DNA from: Prauserella muralis
GTDB taxonomy: Bacteria; Actinomycetota; Actinomycetes; Mycobacteriales; Pseudonocardiaceae
DNA: 64,000 nt
Assembly: GCF_003202285.1 (NCBI RefSeq)
Contig: NZ_MASW01000001.1
Location: 1,488,001 to 1,552,000 of the forward strand
Direction of reading: 5' to 3'
Part shown: positions 25,522 through 33,441 of the stretch, in pieces
Layout of the letters: every line of letters starts with the position of its first letter
Numbering within the stretch: the first letter of the stretch is position 1
Translations under genes and position numbers: made by a program
The notes under the pieces: generated by a model
Database searches by the model: none
What the model saw: only the letters and a program-made list of their open reading frames with translations
What the model was told of the DNA's origin: nothing

Positions 25522-25580
25522 CAGACCGCCACCCCCTCAGCCAGCGTCGGCACCGACTGCTTGCGGTTGCGGGGGTTCAT
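25521..25580 (-). CDS. 19-residue micro-ORF coupled on both sides
   Basis: MNPRNRKQSVPTLAEGVAV. Its ATG overlaps the stop of the gene before it (ATGA at 25577-25580) and its TGA overlaps the ATG of the gene after it (ATGA at 25521-25524). That makes it an uninterrupted link in a chain of coupled translation. It could be a real peptide, a coupling device only, or a chance frame. The double ATGA fit makes chance less likely. Confidence 0.45.
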   Translation of the reverse strand: MNPRNRKQSVPTLAEGVAV

Positions 25581-25837
25581 CCGACCTCACCCGCCTCGAT
25601 CGCGGCGGCCCGTGACGCGAACCGGTAGTGGCTGGCGTGCAGGGCCTCCCACAACCCCAGCGCCGCCGCATAGGCGGGATCGCTGACCACCGCGTCGGGG
25701 TCGGTACTGCCCACCCGCTGCTCGGCGGCCTGCCGGACGAAACCGACCCAGGCGTCCACCGCGCGCAAAGCCTCACGCAGCTGGCGCAGCGCGTCCTCCC
25801 GCGCGGCCGCCGCGTCGGCGCTGATCTCGCCTACCAT
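25577..25837 (-). CDS. small helical protein of AICE operon
   Basis: 86 aa from ATG 25837 (GGAAGGA upstream). A longer start at 25945 overlapping the previous stop by ATGA is also possible and would add 36 residues of low-complexity sequence. Predicted mostly helical (AREDALRQLREALRAVDAWVGFVRQAAEQR), with no membrane segment. No family recognised. Its stop overlaps the micro-ORF start. Confidence 0.7.
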   Translation of the reverse strand: MVGEISADAAAAREDALRQLREALRAVDAWVGFVRQAAEQRVGSTDPDAVVSDPAYAAALGLWEALHASHYRFASRAAAIEAGEVG

Positions 25838-25941
25838 CGGGGTCCTTCCCGTCGAGTCCGTTGCTGGCTGGTTGGGGAGTCCCGGCCTGGTCGTGTTCTT
25901 GGCGGAAGGCGCCAGGCCGGGGTCACAGGCAAGCCGCACGG

Positions 25942-26133
25942 TCATCGCTTGCCCCCGTTCTTCTTGATCCGCTCGCACGCCGGGCACCTCGAGCCGGGCA
26001 GGCCGAACAACCGCCACGTGTCCGTCTCGTAGTTGCCCGCCGTCTGCGTCGCCCCGCACAGCGCCCAAATCCGGCCCGACCACAACGACTTCCGCGCCGT
26101 GACGTGCACCAACCCCTGGTCCTTCGTGCCCAT
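25942..26133 (-). CDS. small Cys-containing protein of AICE operon
   Basis: 63 aa from ATG 26133, which overlaps the upstream stop (ATGA). Cys residues occur as LCGAT and CPACERIKK near the end, a pattern like a zinc ribbon with HVTARKS and TWRLFGLPGS between. Proteins like this are frequent in actinomycete elements and unstudied. Probably a small nucleic-acid or protein-binding factor. Confidence 0.7.
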   Translation of the reverse strand: MGTKDQGLVHVTARKSLWSGRIWALCGATQTAGNYETDTWRLFGLPGSRCPACERIKKNGGKR

Positions 26134-26477
26134 CAGGCCGCCACCTCCCCGTCGCGCACCACCCACGCGGCCACGCTCTTGCCCTGACCGGGCACGCCAG
26201 CAATGAGCGCCTTGCGATCCAGCAGGGCGAGCGCATCGCGAACCGCGCGCCGCTGCGCCCGGCGAGCACGGTCGACATCGGTGAACGGACGCAGTGCACG
26301 CGATGCCGCCGCACCGGCCTCGGCTGCCAGCTCGCGGTCAACCTCGTCAATCAGCGCGTCGATCTCGGCGACCTCCGCAGCCATCTCCTCCTCCTTCGTG
26401 ACACTCCAGATGTCCTGGTCGAACGCCAGGTCAACCGACTCGCGGGCCTGGCGGCTGGTGATCCGTGCGGTCTTCAT
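26133..26477 (-). CDS. first gene of the transfer operon, unknown
   Basis: 114 aa from ATG 26477 with GAAGGGAAG upstream. It is an acidic coiled-coil N-terminal half (EEEMAAEVAEIDALIDEVDRELAAE) and a basic helix (RARRAQRRAVRDALALLDRK). The tail contains GVPGQGKS, which resembles a P-loop but lies at the extreme C-terminus with no Walker B or fold around it, so I do not call it an ATPase. Divergent from the GntR gene. Confidence 0.68.
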   Translation of the reverse strand: MKTARITSRQARESVDLAFDQDIWSVTKEEEMAAEVAEIDALIDEVDRELAAEAGAAASRALRPFTDVDRARRAQRRAVRDALALLDRKALIAGVPGQGKSVAAWVVRDGEVAA

Positions 26478-26594
26478 GGCTTCCCTTCGTTGTCCGATGA
26501 CGCACATTAACTTAAGTCAAAATGAGTCATCGTGTCGCTCCGCTATCCGGGTGAACTAAGTCAGTGGTGGTCATCCCCGGCTATGCTCGGGCTC
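26478..26594. promoter_or_regulatory. divergent control region of the AICE transfer operon
   Basis: The 117-bp gap between the operon and the GntR gene is AT-richer than its surroundings. AACTTAAGTCA (26509-26519) is echoed by AACTAAGTCA (26554-26563), and GAGTCAT lies between them. TATGCT at 26582 has the right distance to be the -10 box of a near-leaderless GntR transcript. Likely operator of the GntR repressor. Confidence 0.5.
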
Positions 26595-26945
26595 GTGATG
26601 AGCGATGAGCCGGGTCTTGCGCGCTACGAGCAGGTAGCGGAGTCCATCCGTCGAGCCATCCGCAGCGGCAAGCTCAAGCCGGGGGAGCAGCTACCGTCCA
26701 GCAGGGAGCTGGCGAAGGAACACGACGTCGCGATGAACACCGCACAGCGCGCCGTGAGTACCCTTCGCGATGAGGGCTGGCTTGTCGTTCGGCCTACCGT
26801 TGGAGCGTTCGTCACGAACGCCATTCCCGAGACTTCGCCCAACCTTCGTGAGGCTGTCGCTGACCTGCAGGAAACGGTCACTGAGCTGCAGCGTCGCCTC
26901 GCCGACGTCGAAGCTGCCATCGGGACTAGAACGCCTGCCGAATGA
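26595..26945 (+). CDS. GntR-family regulator (YtrA-like), transfer repressor
   Basis: 116 aa from GTG 26595 (ATG 26598 possible). Winged helix: YEQVAESIRRAIRSGKLKPG, QLPSSRELAKEHDVAMNTAQ, then RAVSTLRDEGWLVVRPTVGAFV. A short C-terminal coiled coil (LREAVADLQETVTELQRRLADVE) replaces a large effector domain. In pSAM2 the GntR protein KorSA represses replication and transfer. By position this protein has that job, though it is much shorter. TATGCT just upstream suggests transcription starting at or near the first codon. Confidence 0.83.
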   Translation: MMSDEPGLARYEQVAESIRRAIRSGKLKPGEQLPSSRELAKEHDVAMNTAQRAVSTLRDEGWLVVRPTVGAFVTNAIPETSPNLREAVADLQETVTELQRRLADVEAAIGTRTPAE

Positions 26946-27129
26946 AGCTGACGAGGCCGTCGATGATGTCCGAGCCCAACCCCACGAGCGCCTTGGCCCA
27001 CGCTGCCGCGTCGCTCGGAAACCTCACGACGATCACCACGAGCGCGATCGTGACGGCGATTCCTACGAGCTTCCGGATGGTGCCGCCACCGTTGCTGGCC
27101 AGTGCCTGCAGTGGGTCCTTCTTTCCCAT
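26926..27129 (-). CDS. 67-aa single-pass membrane protein
   Basis: Starts at ATG 27129 behind a strong GGGAGGAG. A hydrophobic helix covers residues 21-36 (LVGIAVTIALVVIVV), followed by an amphipathic segment. No family recognised. Its end overlaps the convergent GntR gene by about 20 bp. Small membrane proteins at this place in AICEs may act in spread or superinfection control, which is a guess. Confidence 0.68.
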   Translation of the reverse strand: MGKKDPLQALASNGGGTIRKLVGIAVTIALVVIVVRFPSDAAAWAKALVGLGSDIIDGLVSFIRQAF

Positions 27130-27288
27130 CGGGGTCTCCTCCCTTGATCGGTCGTCCGGCTTGCTGCCGTTGAGATCAAGAGTCGTCGGAAACGAACGCC
27201 CCAGGTAGATGAGCCGGGGGTGAGCCGGTTGCGCATCTCTCGGCTCACCCCCAGCCTGAGCAGGCAAAATGCAGCGTGGGGAGGTGCT

Positions 27289-28503
27289 GTGGGGGACGAA
27301 GAGCAGACGAAGCTTAAGCGCGCACGGACGGCCAAGGGCTGGTCGCAGAACGACGTGTGTGCGCGGCTGGCGCGTGCTCGCCGAACGCGCGGCCAGATGC
27401 CGCCGAAGCCTGAGAGCGTGCTTCGCCAGTACCGGTGGTGGGAGCAGGGGAAGAAGAAGGCGACCGAGTGGCAAGACGAGCTGTGTGACGTCTTCGGGAT
27501 GTCCCCGCAAGCCCTCGGGCTGGTCGAGGAGCCCGCGCCGTCACCGCTGATCGTGCCGACGGCCCCGCCAGCGGTCGTCGACTATGGCGACACCGTGTAC
27601 CTCGAGTCGGCGCGCGCCTATCTCAGGCACCTTGTCGCGCTCGATAACCGATTCGGCGCGGCCGACATCGTGCGCATGTCGGTCCGGTTCTTCAAGTCGC
27701 TGCAGAACCTCCTCGGGACCGGGGCCTACGAACCAGCTATAGAACAGGACCTCAACGCACTGACCGGCGAGGTTGCCGAGTTGGCGGGGTGGCTGGCATA
27801 CGACGCCGAAAAACACGACCTCGTTCGCAGGATGAACCAGGAATCGCTCTACTACACACGGCTGGCGGGCGACCGGAACATCGAACTGCTGACGCTCCAG
27901 AATGCGAGCATGCACGCCGGTGCGATGGGCAGGCCCAATGAAGCGCTGCAAATCGCCAGGTCGGTGCTTGAAGGCGGCTACGATCTCTCACCCCGTATCC
28001 GCGCTCTTTTCCTGACCAGAAAAGCGCGGGCGCTTGCGCAAGGTGGTGACGAGTCTGCGATGTCTTTGTTCACCGAGATTGAGTCGTTGTACCTGGAAGG
28101 GGTACGGGATGATGATCCGGACTGGGCTTGGTGGATTGACGAGCGCGAACTGGCGTGGCACAAGGCGATGGCAACACAATCCTTGCAGCGGGACGGCCTG
28201 GCAATCGCGGAGTTTGAACACTCCGTGGAAGCGACCGCACCAGCAGAAACACGAAGCCAGTACTTGCACCGCGCCTACCTGCTGCAAGCTCAAATTGACC
28301 TGGGCACATGGAATGACGCGGAGGCGACCATCAAGTCGCTCCTTCCGCTGATTCCTGAGGTTGAATCGACCCGAACGAAAGTCCTGCTGCGCGAGGCCAT
28401 CGCCAAGGTCGCGGCGCACCAGAAGGTTCCGGCGAATATCGAGAGCGGAATCGCTCAGCTCGGGATAGCGTTGGACGATGCGGACATGACGGAGGCATGG
28501 TGA
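27289..28503 (+). CDS. XRE-type HTH regulator with long helical-repeat C-terminus
   Basis: 404 aa from GTG 27289 (GGGGAGG upstream). HTH at about residues 7-75 (ARTAKGWSQNDVCARLARAR), then VLRQYRWWEQGKKK. The remaining 300 residues are helical hairpins resembling TPR (EVAELAGWLAYDAEKHDLVRR, ARALAQGGDESAMSLFTEIE). This architecture is common in actinomycetes as a regulator that senses a peptide or partner. It overlaps the next gene start by 7 bp, so both are made together. It is the first gene of the cargo part. Confidence 0.8.
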   Translation: MGDEEQTKLKRARTAKGWSQNDVCARLARARRTRGQMPPKPESVLRQYRWWEQGKKKATEWQDELCDVFGMSPQALGLVEEPAPSPLIVPTAPPAVVDYGDTVYLESARAYLRHLVALDNRFGAADIVRMSVRFFKSLQNLLGTGAYEPAIEQDLNALTGEVAELAGWLAYDAEKHDLVRRMNQESLYYTRLAGDRNIELLTLQNASMHAGAMGRPNEALQIARSVLEGGYDLSPRIRALFLTRKARALAQGGDESAMSLFTEIESLYLEGVRDDDPDWAWWIDERELAWHKAMATQSLQRDGLAIAEFEHSVEATAPAETRSQYLHRAYLLQAQIDLGTWNDAEATIKSLLPLIPEVESTRTKVLLREAIAKVAAHQKVPANIESGIAQLGIALDDADMTEAW

Positions 28504-29033
28504 ACAACGACGAACTGAGCGTGCTCGCAGACCCGATGTTCGAACAGTACTTCCTAGTCTCTCCGGACAAGCTGGCCCTGGTGTACGAAGCAGCAGGAAT
28601 CCGGCCCGACGACGCAGTGCTCGAAGTCGGCGCCGGGGCCGGAACAGTCGCTCGCAACATGCCGCCCTGCAAGAGCCTCACCGTCGTCGAACTCGACACC
28701 CGGCTAATCGACACCCTGCGCCGCCAGGTACCCCACGCGACGGTCATACAGGGCGACGCACTACGGCTGGTCCGTGAACTCCGCTACGACGTGCTGATCG
28801 GCAACTTGCCAAACGTGGTGACGGAAGCGCTGGTCGATGTACTGCCGGAACTGTCCTTCCGTACTGCAGTACTCGCGGCGGGGCAGCGCACAGACTTCGA
28901 TCGACTGCGCGAGACGTTCGACGTCAGCGAAGTCACGACGATCTCAGGTGCCGACTTCACGCCGCCACAGCCAAGCGTGTCGCGGATAGTCCGCCTCACT
29001 CGTCGCGATGCTCACACTTCGCAGTCTGTGTGA
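28497..29033 (+). CDS. truncated KsgA/Erm-like rRNA adenine methyltransferase-type protein
   Basis: 178 aa. SAM-binding motif I VLEVGAGAGTVAR, acidic end of strand 2 (VVELDTRL) and motif IV IGNLPNVV match the RrnaAD family, where NLPY marks N6-adenine methylation. Here the aromatic residue after NLP is Asn. The C-terminal RNA-binding domain of KsgA/Erm (about 80 aa) is missing, so if active it must find its substrate another way. It is coupled to the HTH-repeat regulator by ATG overlap. Either a resistance/modification enzyme or a catalytic module of an unknown system. Confidence 0.7.
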   Translation: MVNNDELSVLADPMFEQYFLVSPDKLALVYEAAGIRPDDAVLEVGAGAGTVARNMPPCKSLTVVELDTRLIDTLRRQVPHATVIQGDALRLVRELRYDVLIGNLPNVVTEALVDVLPELSFRTAVLAAGQRTDFDRLRETFDVSEVTTISGADFTPPQPSVSRIVRLTRRDAHTSQSV

Positions 29034-30279
29034 GCACGCGCGATTCGGGCACCGGTTCCCCTTCATCAGTCTGAAGCAGACGCAAACCTTTTTCGCCGGA
29101 AGTTAAGGCCCATCCATATGGTGGCACTCGCTCGCTGTCCCCATCCGTCGGTGGAATAGTCGTGTCTGTGAACTGAAAATGGGGCGGGTCCCAGCCACCT
29201 TGGGCAAGATTGAAGTCGTCATAATGAGCTGTGCTTAGCGTAACCTCTCCGAAGTTGAAATCGCCGTTAAAGGAAGTTCTAGAAAAGTCGGCACGGCTTC
29301 CGAGTGTAGCGCCGAAAAAGAACGCCGCCTCGTCGATGGTGGCCTCTGTCATCACTAAGACGCAGGAAAAGAAAGCCCTTGTAAAGACGACGCCGCCATC
29401 AAACATGCACCTCTGAAACAAGGCTGGACTGTCGAATGCGCTCTCAAAAAACCATGTCAGCGTGGAGAACCTTGCTTCGTAGAATGTGGCAGTTCCGACG
29501 AATCGTGCGTTTGAGAATTTCGCCTCGTTGACTGTACACTGTTCTAGTGAGAAGTTAACAAGCGTTGCGCCGCGCAGATCGAGACTAACGTCGGTCCATC
29601 GTGGTTGTTGGTCGACATCTGACCTGCGCAGGTTGAGTTCGAGAATTCGCTGAGCGGTGAGTCGGACCTGCAATTCCTCGGATGCGGACTTATCTTTGTC
29701 AACGACGCAGGGTTCTTGTCCTTGAAGGTATTGGTCCGTAAGGTCCTGCCGCTCCTCGCCAAAGGGCATGCGCAGGTATGCGCAAATTACATTGACAATG
29801 GTCTGTCGATGCTCGGGATGCTGTTGGGCTAGTCGTTCTAGCGCATATAACCCCCCAAGACGGACCGGTGCTGCTGACGAGCCGAGTTGTTCGACGGCCG
29901 TCGTATAGAGTTCGGTGACTCTTCTTTCTGTTGCGTCGAATTCATTAGTAGCGGCGACCGCTGCCTCGTGTGCTCTTACTGCCTTCGCGATCCGGGCGTT
30001 CTCCCGGAGCTGTAGTTCTGTCGAGCGTTGCCGACGCGCGGCGAGCCAAAGCGCGATCGCGCCCCCAGCGCCCAACGTGAGGCTAAGCGCAGTCCGGAGG
30101 GCGTCCAATTCTGTAGCGACTTGCGCCGTATCGGCTCCGCTTCTGACGAAGGAGAGGAGCGACCACACCGCAACGACTGTCAGCGCAGCGACGAGAACGA
30201 CGGCAAGGGCGACCCATCTCCACGAGAGTACGGGGAGCGCCGCAAGTTCGTCGGAACTTGGCTCCTTGTCGTTGCTCAT
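28996..30279 (-). CDS. membrane-anchored pentapeptide-repeat protein
   Basis: 427 aa. Two transmembrane helices (about 24-46 and 65-85) are followed by a charged linker with a conserved helical stretch (GGLYALERLAQQHPEHRQTIVNVICAYLRMPF). About 25 pentapeptide repeats (FxxAxF, e.g. ARFVGTATFYEARFSTL) then form a right-handed beta helix. Family members mimic DNA or serve as scaffolds. Similar two-helix forms are common in Streptomyces with no known role. GC content is visibly lower than in the neighbours. The end overlaps the convergent methyltransferase gene by 38 bp. Its promoter lies in the 125 bp before the far att site. Confidence 0.85.
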   Translation of the reverse strand: MSNDKEPSSDELAALPVLSWRWVALAVVLVAALTVVAVWSLLSFVRSGADTAQVATELDALRTALSLTLGAGGAIALWLAARRQRSTELQLRENARIAKAVRAHEAAVAATNEFDATERRVTELYTTAVEQLGSSAAPVRLGGLYALERLAQQHPEHRQTIVNVICAYLRMPFGEERQDLTDQYLQGQEPCVVDKDKSASEELQVRLTAQRILELNLRRSDVDQQPRWTDVSLDLRGATLVNFSLEQCTVNEAKFSNARFVGTATFYEARFSTLTWFFESAFDSPALFQRCMFDGGVVFTRAFFSCVLVMTEATIDEAAFFFGATLGSRADFSRTSFNGDFNFGEVTLSTAHYDDFNLAQGGWDPPHFQFTDTTIPPTDGDSERVPPYGWALTSGEKGLRLLQTDEGEPVPESRVLTQTAKCEHRDE

Positions 30280-30403
30280 AGATCTAATCTACGAGCCGGG
30301 AGCGCGCTGAGTAACGTCACCAATGGCACCGCGCGGCAAGGGTACGGCAAAGCTGCGCTGTCGCGGCTCGAAAAGCCTGGTCAGCACCGGTTTGCTGATC
30401 CGT

Positions 30404-30503
30404 CTGTAAATCAGCCGGCACAGCCTACGGGGGTTCGAATCCCTCACCCGCCACACGAGCTGAAACGCCCCGCTGACCTGCCAAGACAGGGCAGCGGGGC
30501 GTT
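30404..30503. repeat. AICE att repeat, distal copy (100 bp)
   Basis: Identical to 16674-16773 over all 100 bp. It holds only the 3' half of tRNA-Tyr (from the anticodon loop) plus the terminator stem, so it is not a functional tRNA. It marks the right junction with the chromosome. The next 104 bp up to the response regulator gene carry nothing I recognise. Confidence 0.97.
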
Positions 30504-30607
30504 CTTCCGTTGTCGGACGTTCTCGGGCCCACGCGGCTACTTGTGCCGATGCGGTCCCACGGAGCCACCAGCCGTGCAGCGAAGGCGCCCACGCGACTGG
30601 GGAAGCG

Positions 30608-31210
30608 TCAGATCCAGCCTTCTTCCCAGGCCTTGCGGGCGGCTTCGTGGCGGGTGTCGACGCCGAGCTTCGTCATCGCCGACGACAGGTAGTTGCGCAC
30701 GGTTCCGGACGCCAGGTGTGCTCGCTCGGCGATCGTGTTGACCGTGCCCCCGTCCTGGGCGTACCGCAGCAGCTCCAGCTCCCGCTCGGTCAGTGGGCAG
30801 CTCGTCGCGGACAGTGCCGACGCCGCGATCTCGGGGTCGACGTAGCGCTTTCCCGCGTGCACGTCCCGCAGGATCTCCGCGAGTCTGCTCGCCGGTGTGG
30901 TCTTGGGCACGAACCCGCGCACGCCGCCCGCGAGCGCACGCTTGAGCACGCCTGGCCGGGCGTGCCGGGTCACGATGACCACCGGGATCTCCGACTCGGT
31001 GTGCAGCCGTCGCGCGGCATCCAGCCCGTCCCAGCCCGGCATCTCCAGGTCGAGCACCGCGAGGTCCGGACGATGTGCGCGCACCAGGTCGACGGCGGCC
31101 CTGCCGTTGCTGGCCTGCCCGACCACCTCGATGTCATCCTCGAGCTCGAGCAGGGCGGCGAGCGCGCCGCGGATCAGGTCCTCGTCGTCGGCCAGCACGA
31201 TCCGGATCAT
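30608..31210 (-). CDS. NarL/DesR-type response regulator
   Basis: 200 aa. Receiver domain with phospho-acceptor in LAVLDLEMPGWDG (about residue 54) and acidic pair ADDED. Then a LuxR-type HTH (CPLTERELELLRYAQDG, NTIAERAHLASGTVRNYLS). It is coupled to the kinase gene by ATGA. The adjacent ABC exporter, divergent from the kinase, is the likely target, as in DesKR-type membrane-stress or drug-efflux systems. Confidence 0.9.
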   Translation of the reverse strand: MIRIVLADDEDLIRGALAALLELEDDIEVVGQASNGRAAVDLVRAHRPDLAVLDLEMPGWDGLDAARRLHTESEIPVVIVTRHARPGVLKRALAGGVRGFVPKTTPASRLAEILRDVHAGKRYVDPEIAASALSATSCPLTERELELLRYAQDGGTVNTIAERAHLASGTVRNYLSSAMTKLGVDTRHEAARKAWEEGWI

Positions 31211-32391
31211 GCGTCGCCCCCGCCCGGTTTCCGCGCCGTGCCGCACAGTTCGAACCAGCCCTCGCCGGACGGGCGGGCACTCACCTCGCCGCCGAGCGTG
31301 GCGAAGCGTTCGCGCAGCCCGGCGATGCCACTGCCTGCCGGGTCCGGGTGCGCCGACGTGCCGTCGTTCGCGAGCCGCACGCGTGCCACGGGGCCTTCCG
31401 TGTCGAGCGCGAGCTCGCACCGCCTCGCCTGGCTGTGCCGCAGGATGTTCGTCGTGCCCTCCCGCACCAGCGCACCGAACAGGTCCTGCAACGGCGGGGG
31501 CACCGCGCCCAGGGTGCCCCGTACCTCCATCTCGATGCCCGCCGCGCCGAGCAGCTCGACGGCGTTGGTGATCTCGGTGTCGAGACTCGTCGTCCGGTAG
31601 CCCCGCACGACGCGGCGCGTGTCCCGCAGCGCCGTTCTCGCCAGCTCGGTCAGCTCGGTGGCGTGCGCGCGGGCGGCCTCGTCGTCGTGCCCGATGAGAC
31701 GCTCCGTGAGCTCGCCCTTGAGCATGATCGCCTGCAGGTGGTGACCCTGGATGTCGTGCAGGTCCGACGCGAACCGCAGCCGCTCGCGGGCCACGGCGAG
31801 CTCCTCGTTCGCCGCCCGGGCGCGGTCGACCTCGACCACCGCGTCCCAGAACCAGAGCTGCGCGACGTCCACCAGCGTGAGAAACGCCGTGATGCCGAGC
31901 GCGAGCGCCGCCACGAGCCAGGGGAACCACGGACCGCCGGCGGCGTCGCGCAGCGGCGTCGCGGCGAAACAGACCAGCGCCACGAGCACGGAAACCAGCA
32001 GTGCGGCACGGACGCGCCATCGTGATGGCAGGTTCAGCACCACGGCCCCGCCGACGAGCGCGGGCAGGAACGCCCACGTCACCGGCGCAGGGTCGAGCGC
32101 GACTCCGGCACCCCAGGCCAGCAGGGCCACGGCGACAGTGACGACGTGCTCGGCGCGTGGTCCACCGGGGTGGCCCGTGTCGCGGACGGCCTGGTGGACC
32201 AGCCGGACCCGCTGCACGCCGCTCACGACGGCCGCCGCGGACAGCGGCACCAGAACGGGCAGTGCCAGGCCCCCGGTCGCCGGCAGCACGGGCATCAACA
32301 CGAACACGCTCGTCGTGACCAGCGTCCACAGCGTGTACCGGCGCAGGCGGTGAATCCGGCGCCCTTCGAGCGCGATCGTCGCTTCGGTCAC
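31207..32391 (-). CDS. DesK-like sensor histidine kinase
   Basis: 394 aa from GTG 32391. Four to six membrane helices fill the N-terminal 200 residues. A HisKA_3 motif SDLHDIQGHHLQAIMLKGEL holds the phospho-His, followed by an HATPase_c domain (EGTTNILRHS, GSGIAGLRERF). It senses a membrane-related signal and phosphorylates the coupled regulator. Confidence 0.88.
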   Translation of the reverse strand: MTEATIALEGRRIHRLRRYTLWTLVTTSVFVLMPVLPATGGLALPVLVPLSAAAVVSGVQRVRLVHQAVRDTGHPGGPRAEHVVTVAVALLAWGAGVALDPAPVTWAFLPALVGGAVVLNLPSRWRVRAALLVSVLVALVCFAATPLRDAAGGPWFPWLVAALALGITAFLTLVDVAQLWFWDAVVEVDRARAANEELAVARERLRFASDLHDIQGHHLQAIMLKGELTERLIGHDDEAARAHATELTELARTALRDTRRVVRGYRTTSLDTEITNAVELLGAAGIEMEVRGTLGAVPPPLQDLFGALVREGTTNILRHSQARRCELALDTEGPVARVRLANDGTSAHPDPAGSGIAGLRERFATLGGEVSARPSGEGWFELCGTARKPGGGDA

Positions 32392-32512
32392 CCGGCAACG
32401 ATAGTCAGGGGGCCGGTCGTGACATCTGTCATGGCCCGCTCGTGTGAATCGCATCCGGACGGCTGACGTCCGGTCCTACCGGTCGCGTATCCCGAACGGC
32501 ACGCTGCAGGAC

Positions 32513-32827
32513 ATGAGAGACGTCGTTGTCGCGGTCGAGGACCTGCGCTGCGCGTACGGGGATTTCGAGGCCGTGCGCGGTGTGAGCTTCGAGGTATGCA
32601 GGGGTGAGCTGTTCGCGTTGCTCGGTACGAACGGCGCGGGCAAGACCACGACGATGGAGACCGTCGAGGGACACCGGGCACCGACCGGTGGCCGGGTGCG
32701 CGTACTGGGGGCGGACCCGTTCCGGCAGCGTGCCGCCGTGCGCCGGTCGGCGGGGATCATGTTGCAGCACAGCGGTTTCGCCGGGGACCTCACGGTGCTC
32801 GAGTCCGCCGGCTGTGGCAGCACATGA
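32513..32827 (+). pseudogene. ABC transporter ATPase, N-terminal part before frameshift
   Basis: Frame contains YGDFEAVRGVSFEV, Walker A GTNGAGKTTT and the Q-loop region SAGIMLQHSGFAGDLTVLES, then breaks into AGCGST and stops. The expected family sequence after TVLES is restored in the +1-related frame if one base is added near 32805-32812 (giving RLWQHMIGRPSD), so a single-base deletion splits the gene. Whether it is a mutation or a sequence error cannot be told. TGA overlaps an ATG at 32824 (ATGA), so the two halves could be made as separate chains. Confidence 0.8.
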
Positions 32828-33441
32828 TCGGTCGACCGTCCGACATGGAACGTCCACTGGAGAGGCTCGGGCTCGCGCACCGCGCGGACGTACGAGTCAA
32901 GCAGCTTTCCGGCGGCGAGAAGCGGCGCCTCGATCTGGTACTGGCCACGATGGGGGAACCGGAGCTGCTGTTCCTGGACGAACCCACCACCGGTCTCGAC
33001 CCCGAGTCGAGGATGGCCACGTGGGAGGTCATCCGCGACCTGCTCGCCGGCGGCACCACCGTGCTGCTCACCACGCACTATCTCGAGGAGGCCGAACGGC
33101 TCGCGCACCGGCTGGCGATCATGCACGAAGGCCGGATCGCCGTCTCCGGCGGCCTCGTCGACGTGCTCGACAGCGAGCGCGCGCGGATCGACTTCGAGCT
33201 GGCGGAGGGAGCCGCGTTGCCCGAGGTCCGCGGCGACATCGACCGGGACCGGCTGGCCGAAGGACTCGTGCGGATACGTACCCGCGAGCTGCAGCGCGAC
33301 CTGACCACCGTCGTGGGCTGGGCCGAGGCGAGCGGGGTGCGACTGCGCCGGTTCCGCGCCCACCACGCGTCGCTCGACGACGTCTTCCACGGCGTCGTCA
33401 ACTCGATTGGTTCCGACACCCAGGAGGGGGCGTTCCGATGA
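32824..33441 (+). pseudogene. ABC transporter ATPase, C-terminal part after frameshift
   Basis: 205 aa in the shifted frame: signature LSGGEKRRLD, Walker B LLFLDEPTTGLD and switch His TTHYLEEA, followed by the usual C-terminal domain of drug/lipid exporters (CcmA/DrrA type). Without the Walker A half it cannot bind ATP properly. It may work only if it pairs with the upstream polypeptide. Coupled to the permease by ATGA. Confidence 0.8.

Larger units (their letters stand above)
16674..30503. mobile_element. AICE integrated in tRNA-Tyr, Prim-Pol type
   Basis: An integrated element of 13,730 bp between perfect 100-bp direct repeats. It has the AICE hallmarks: tyrosine integrase and excisionase next to the tRNA, a replication module (bifunctional primase/polymerase plus DUF3987-type ATPase), an FtsK/SpoIIIE-like TraB translocase for double-stranded DNA transfer between mycelial cells, small membrane proteins of the spread type, and a divergent GntR regulator. 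All core genes look intact, so the element may still excise. The right third (27.3-30.3 kb) is cargo of lower GC. Confidence 0.95.

Noticed and set aside
26133-26477. P-loop ATPase because of GVPGQGKS near the end
   Set aside because: The motif is at the extreme C-terminus with no following fold, Walker B or strand pattern.
30404-30485. Possible second tRNA gene
   Set aside because: Only the part from the anticodon loop to the 3' end is present. The 5' half and D arm are missing, so it is an att copy.
16674-30503. CRISPR array or cas genes in accessory DNA
   Set aside because: No regularly spaced repeats with unique spacers and no Cas-like motifs anywhere in the window.
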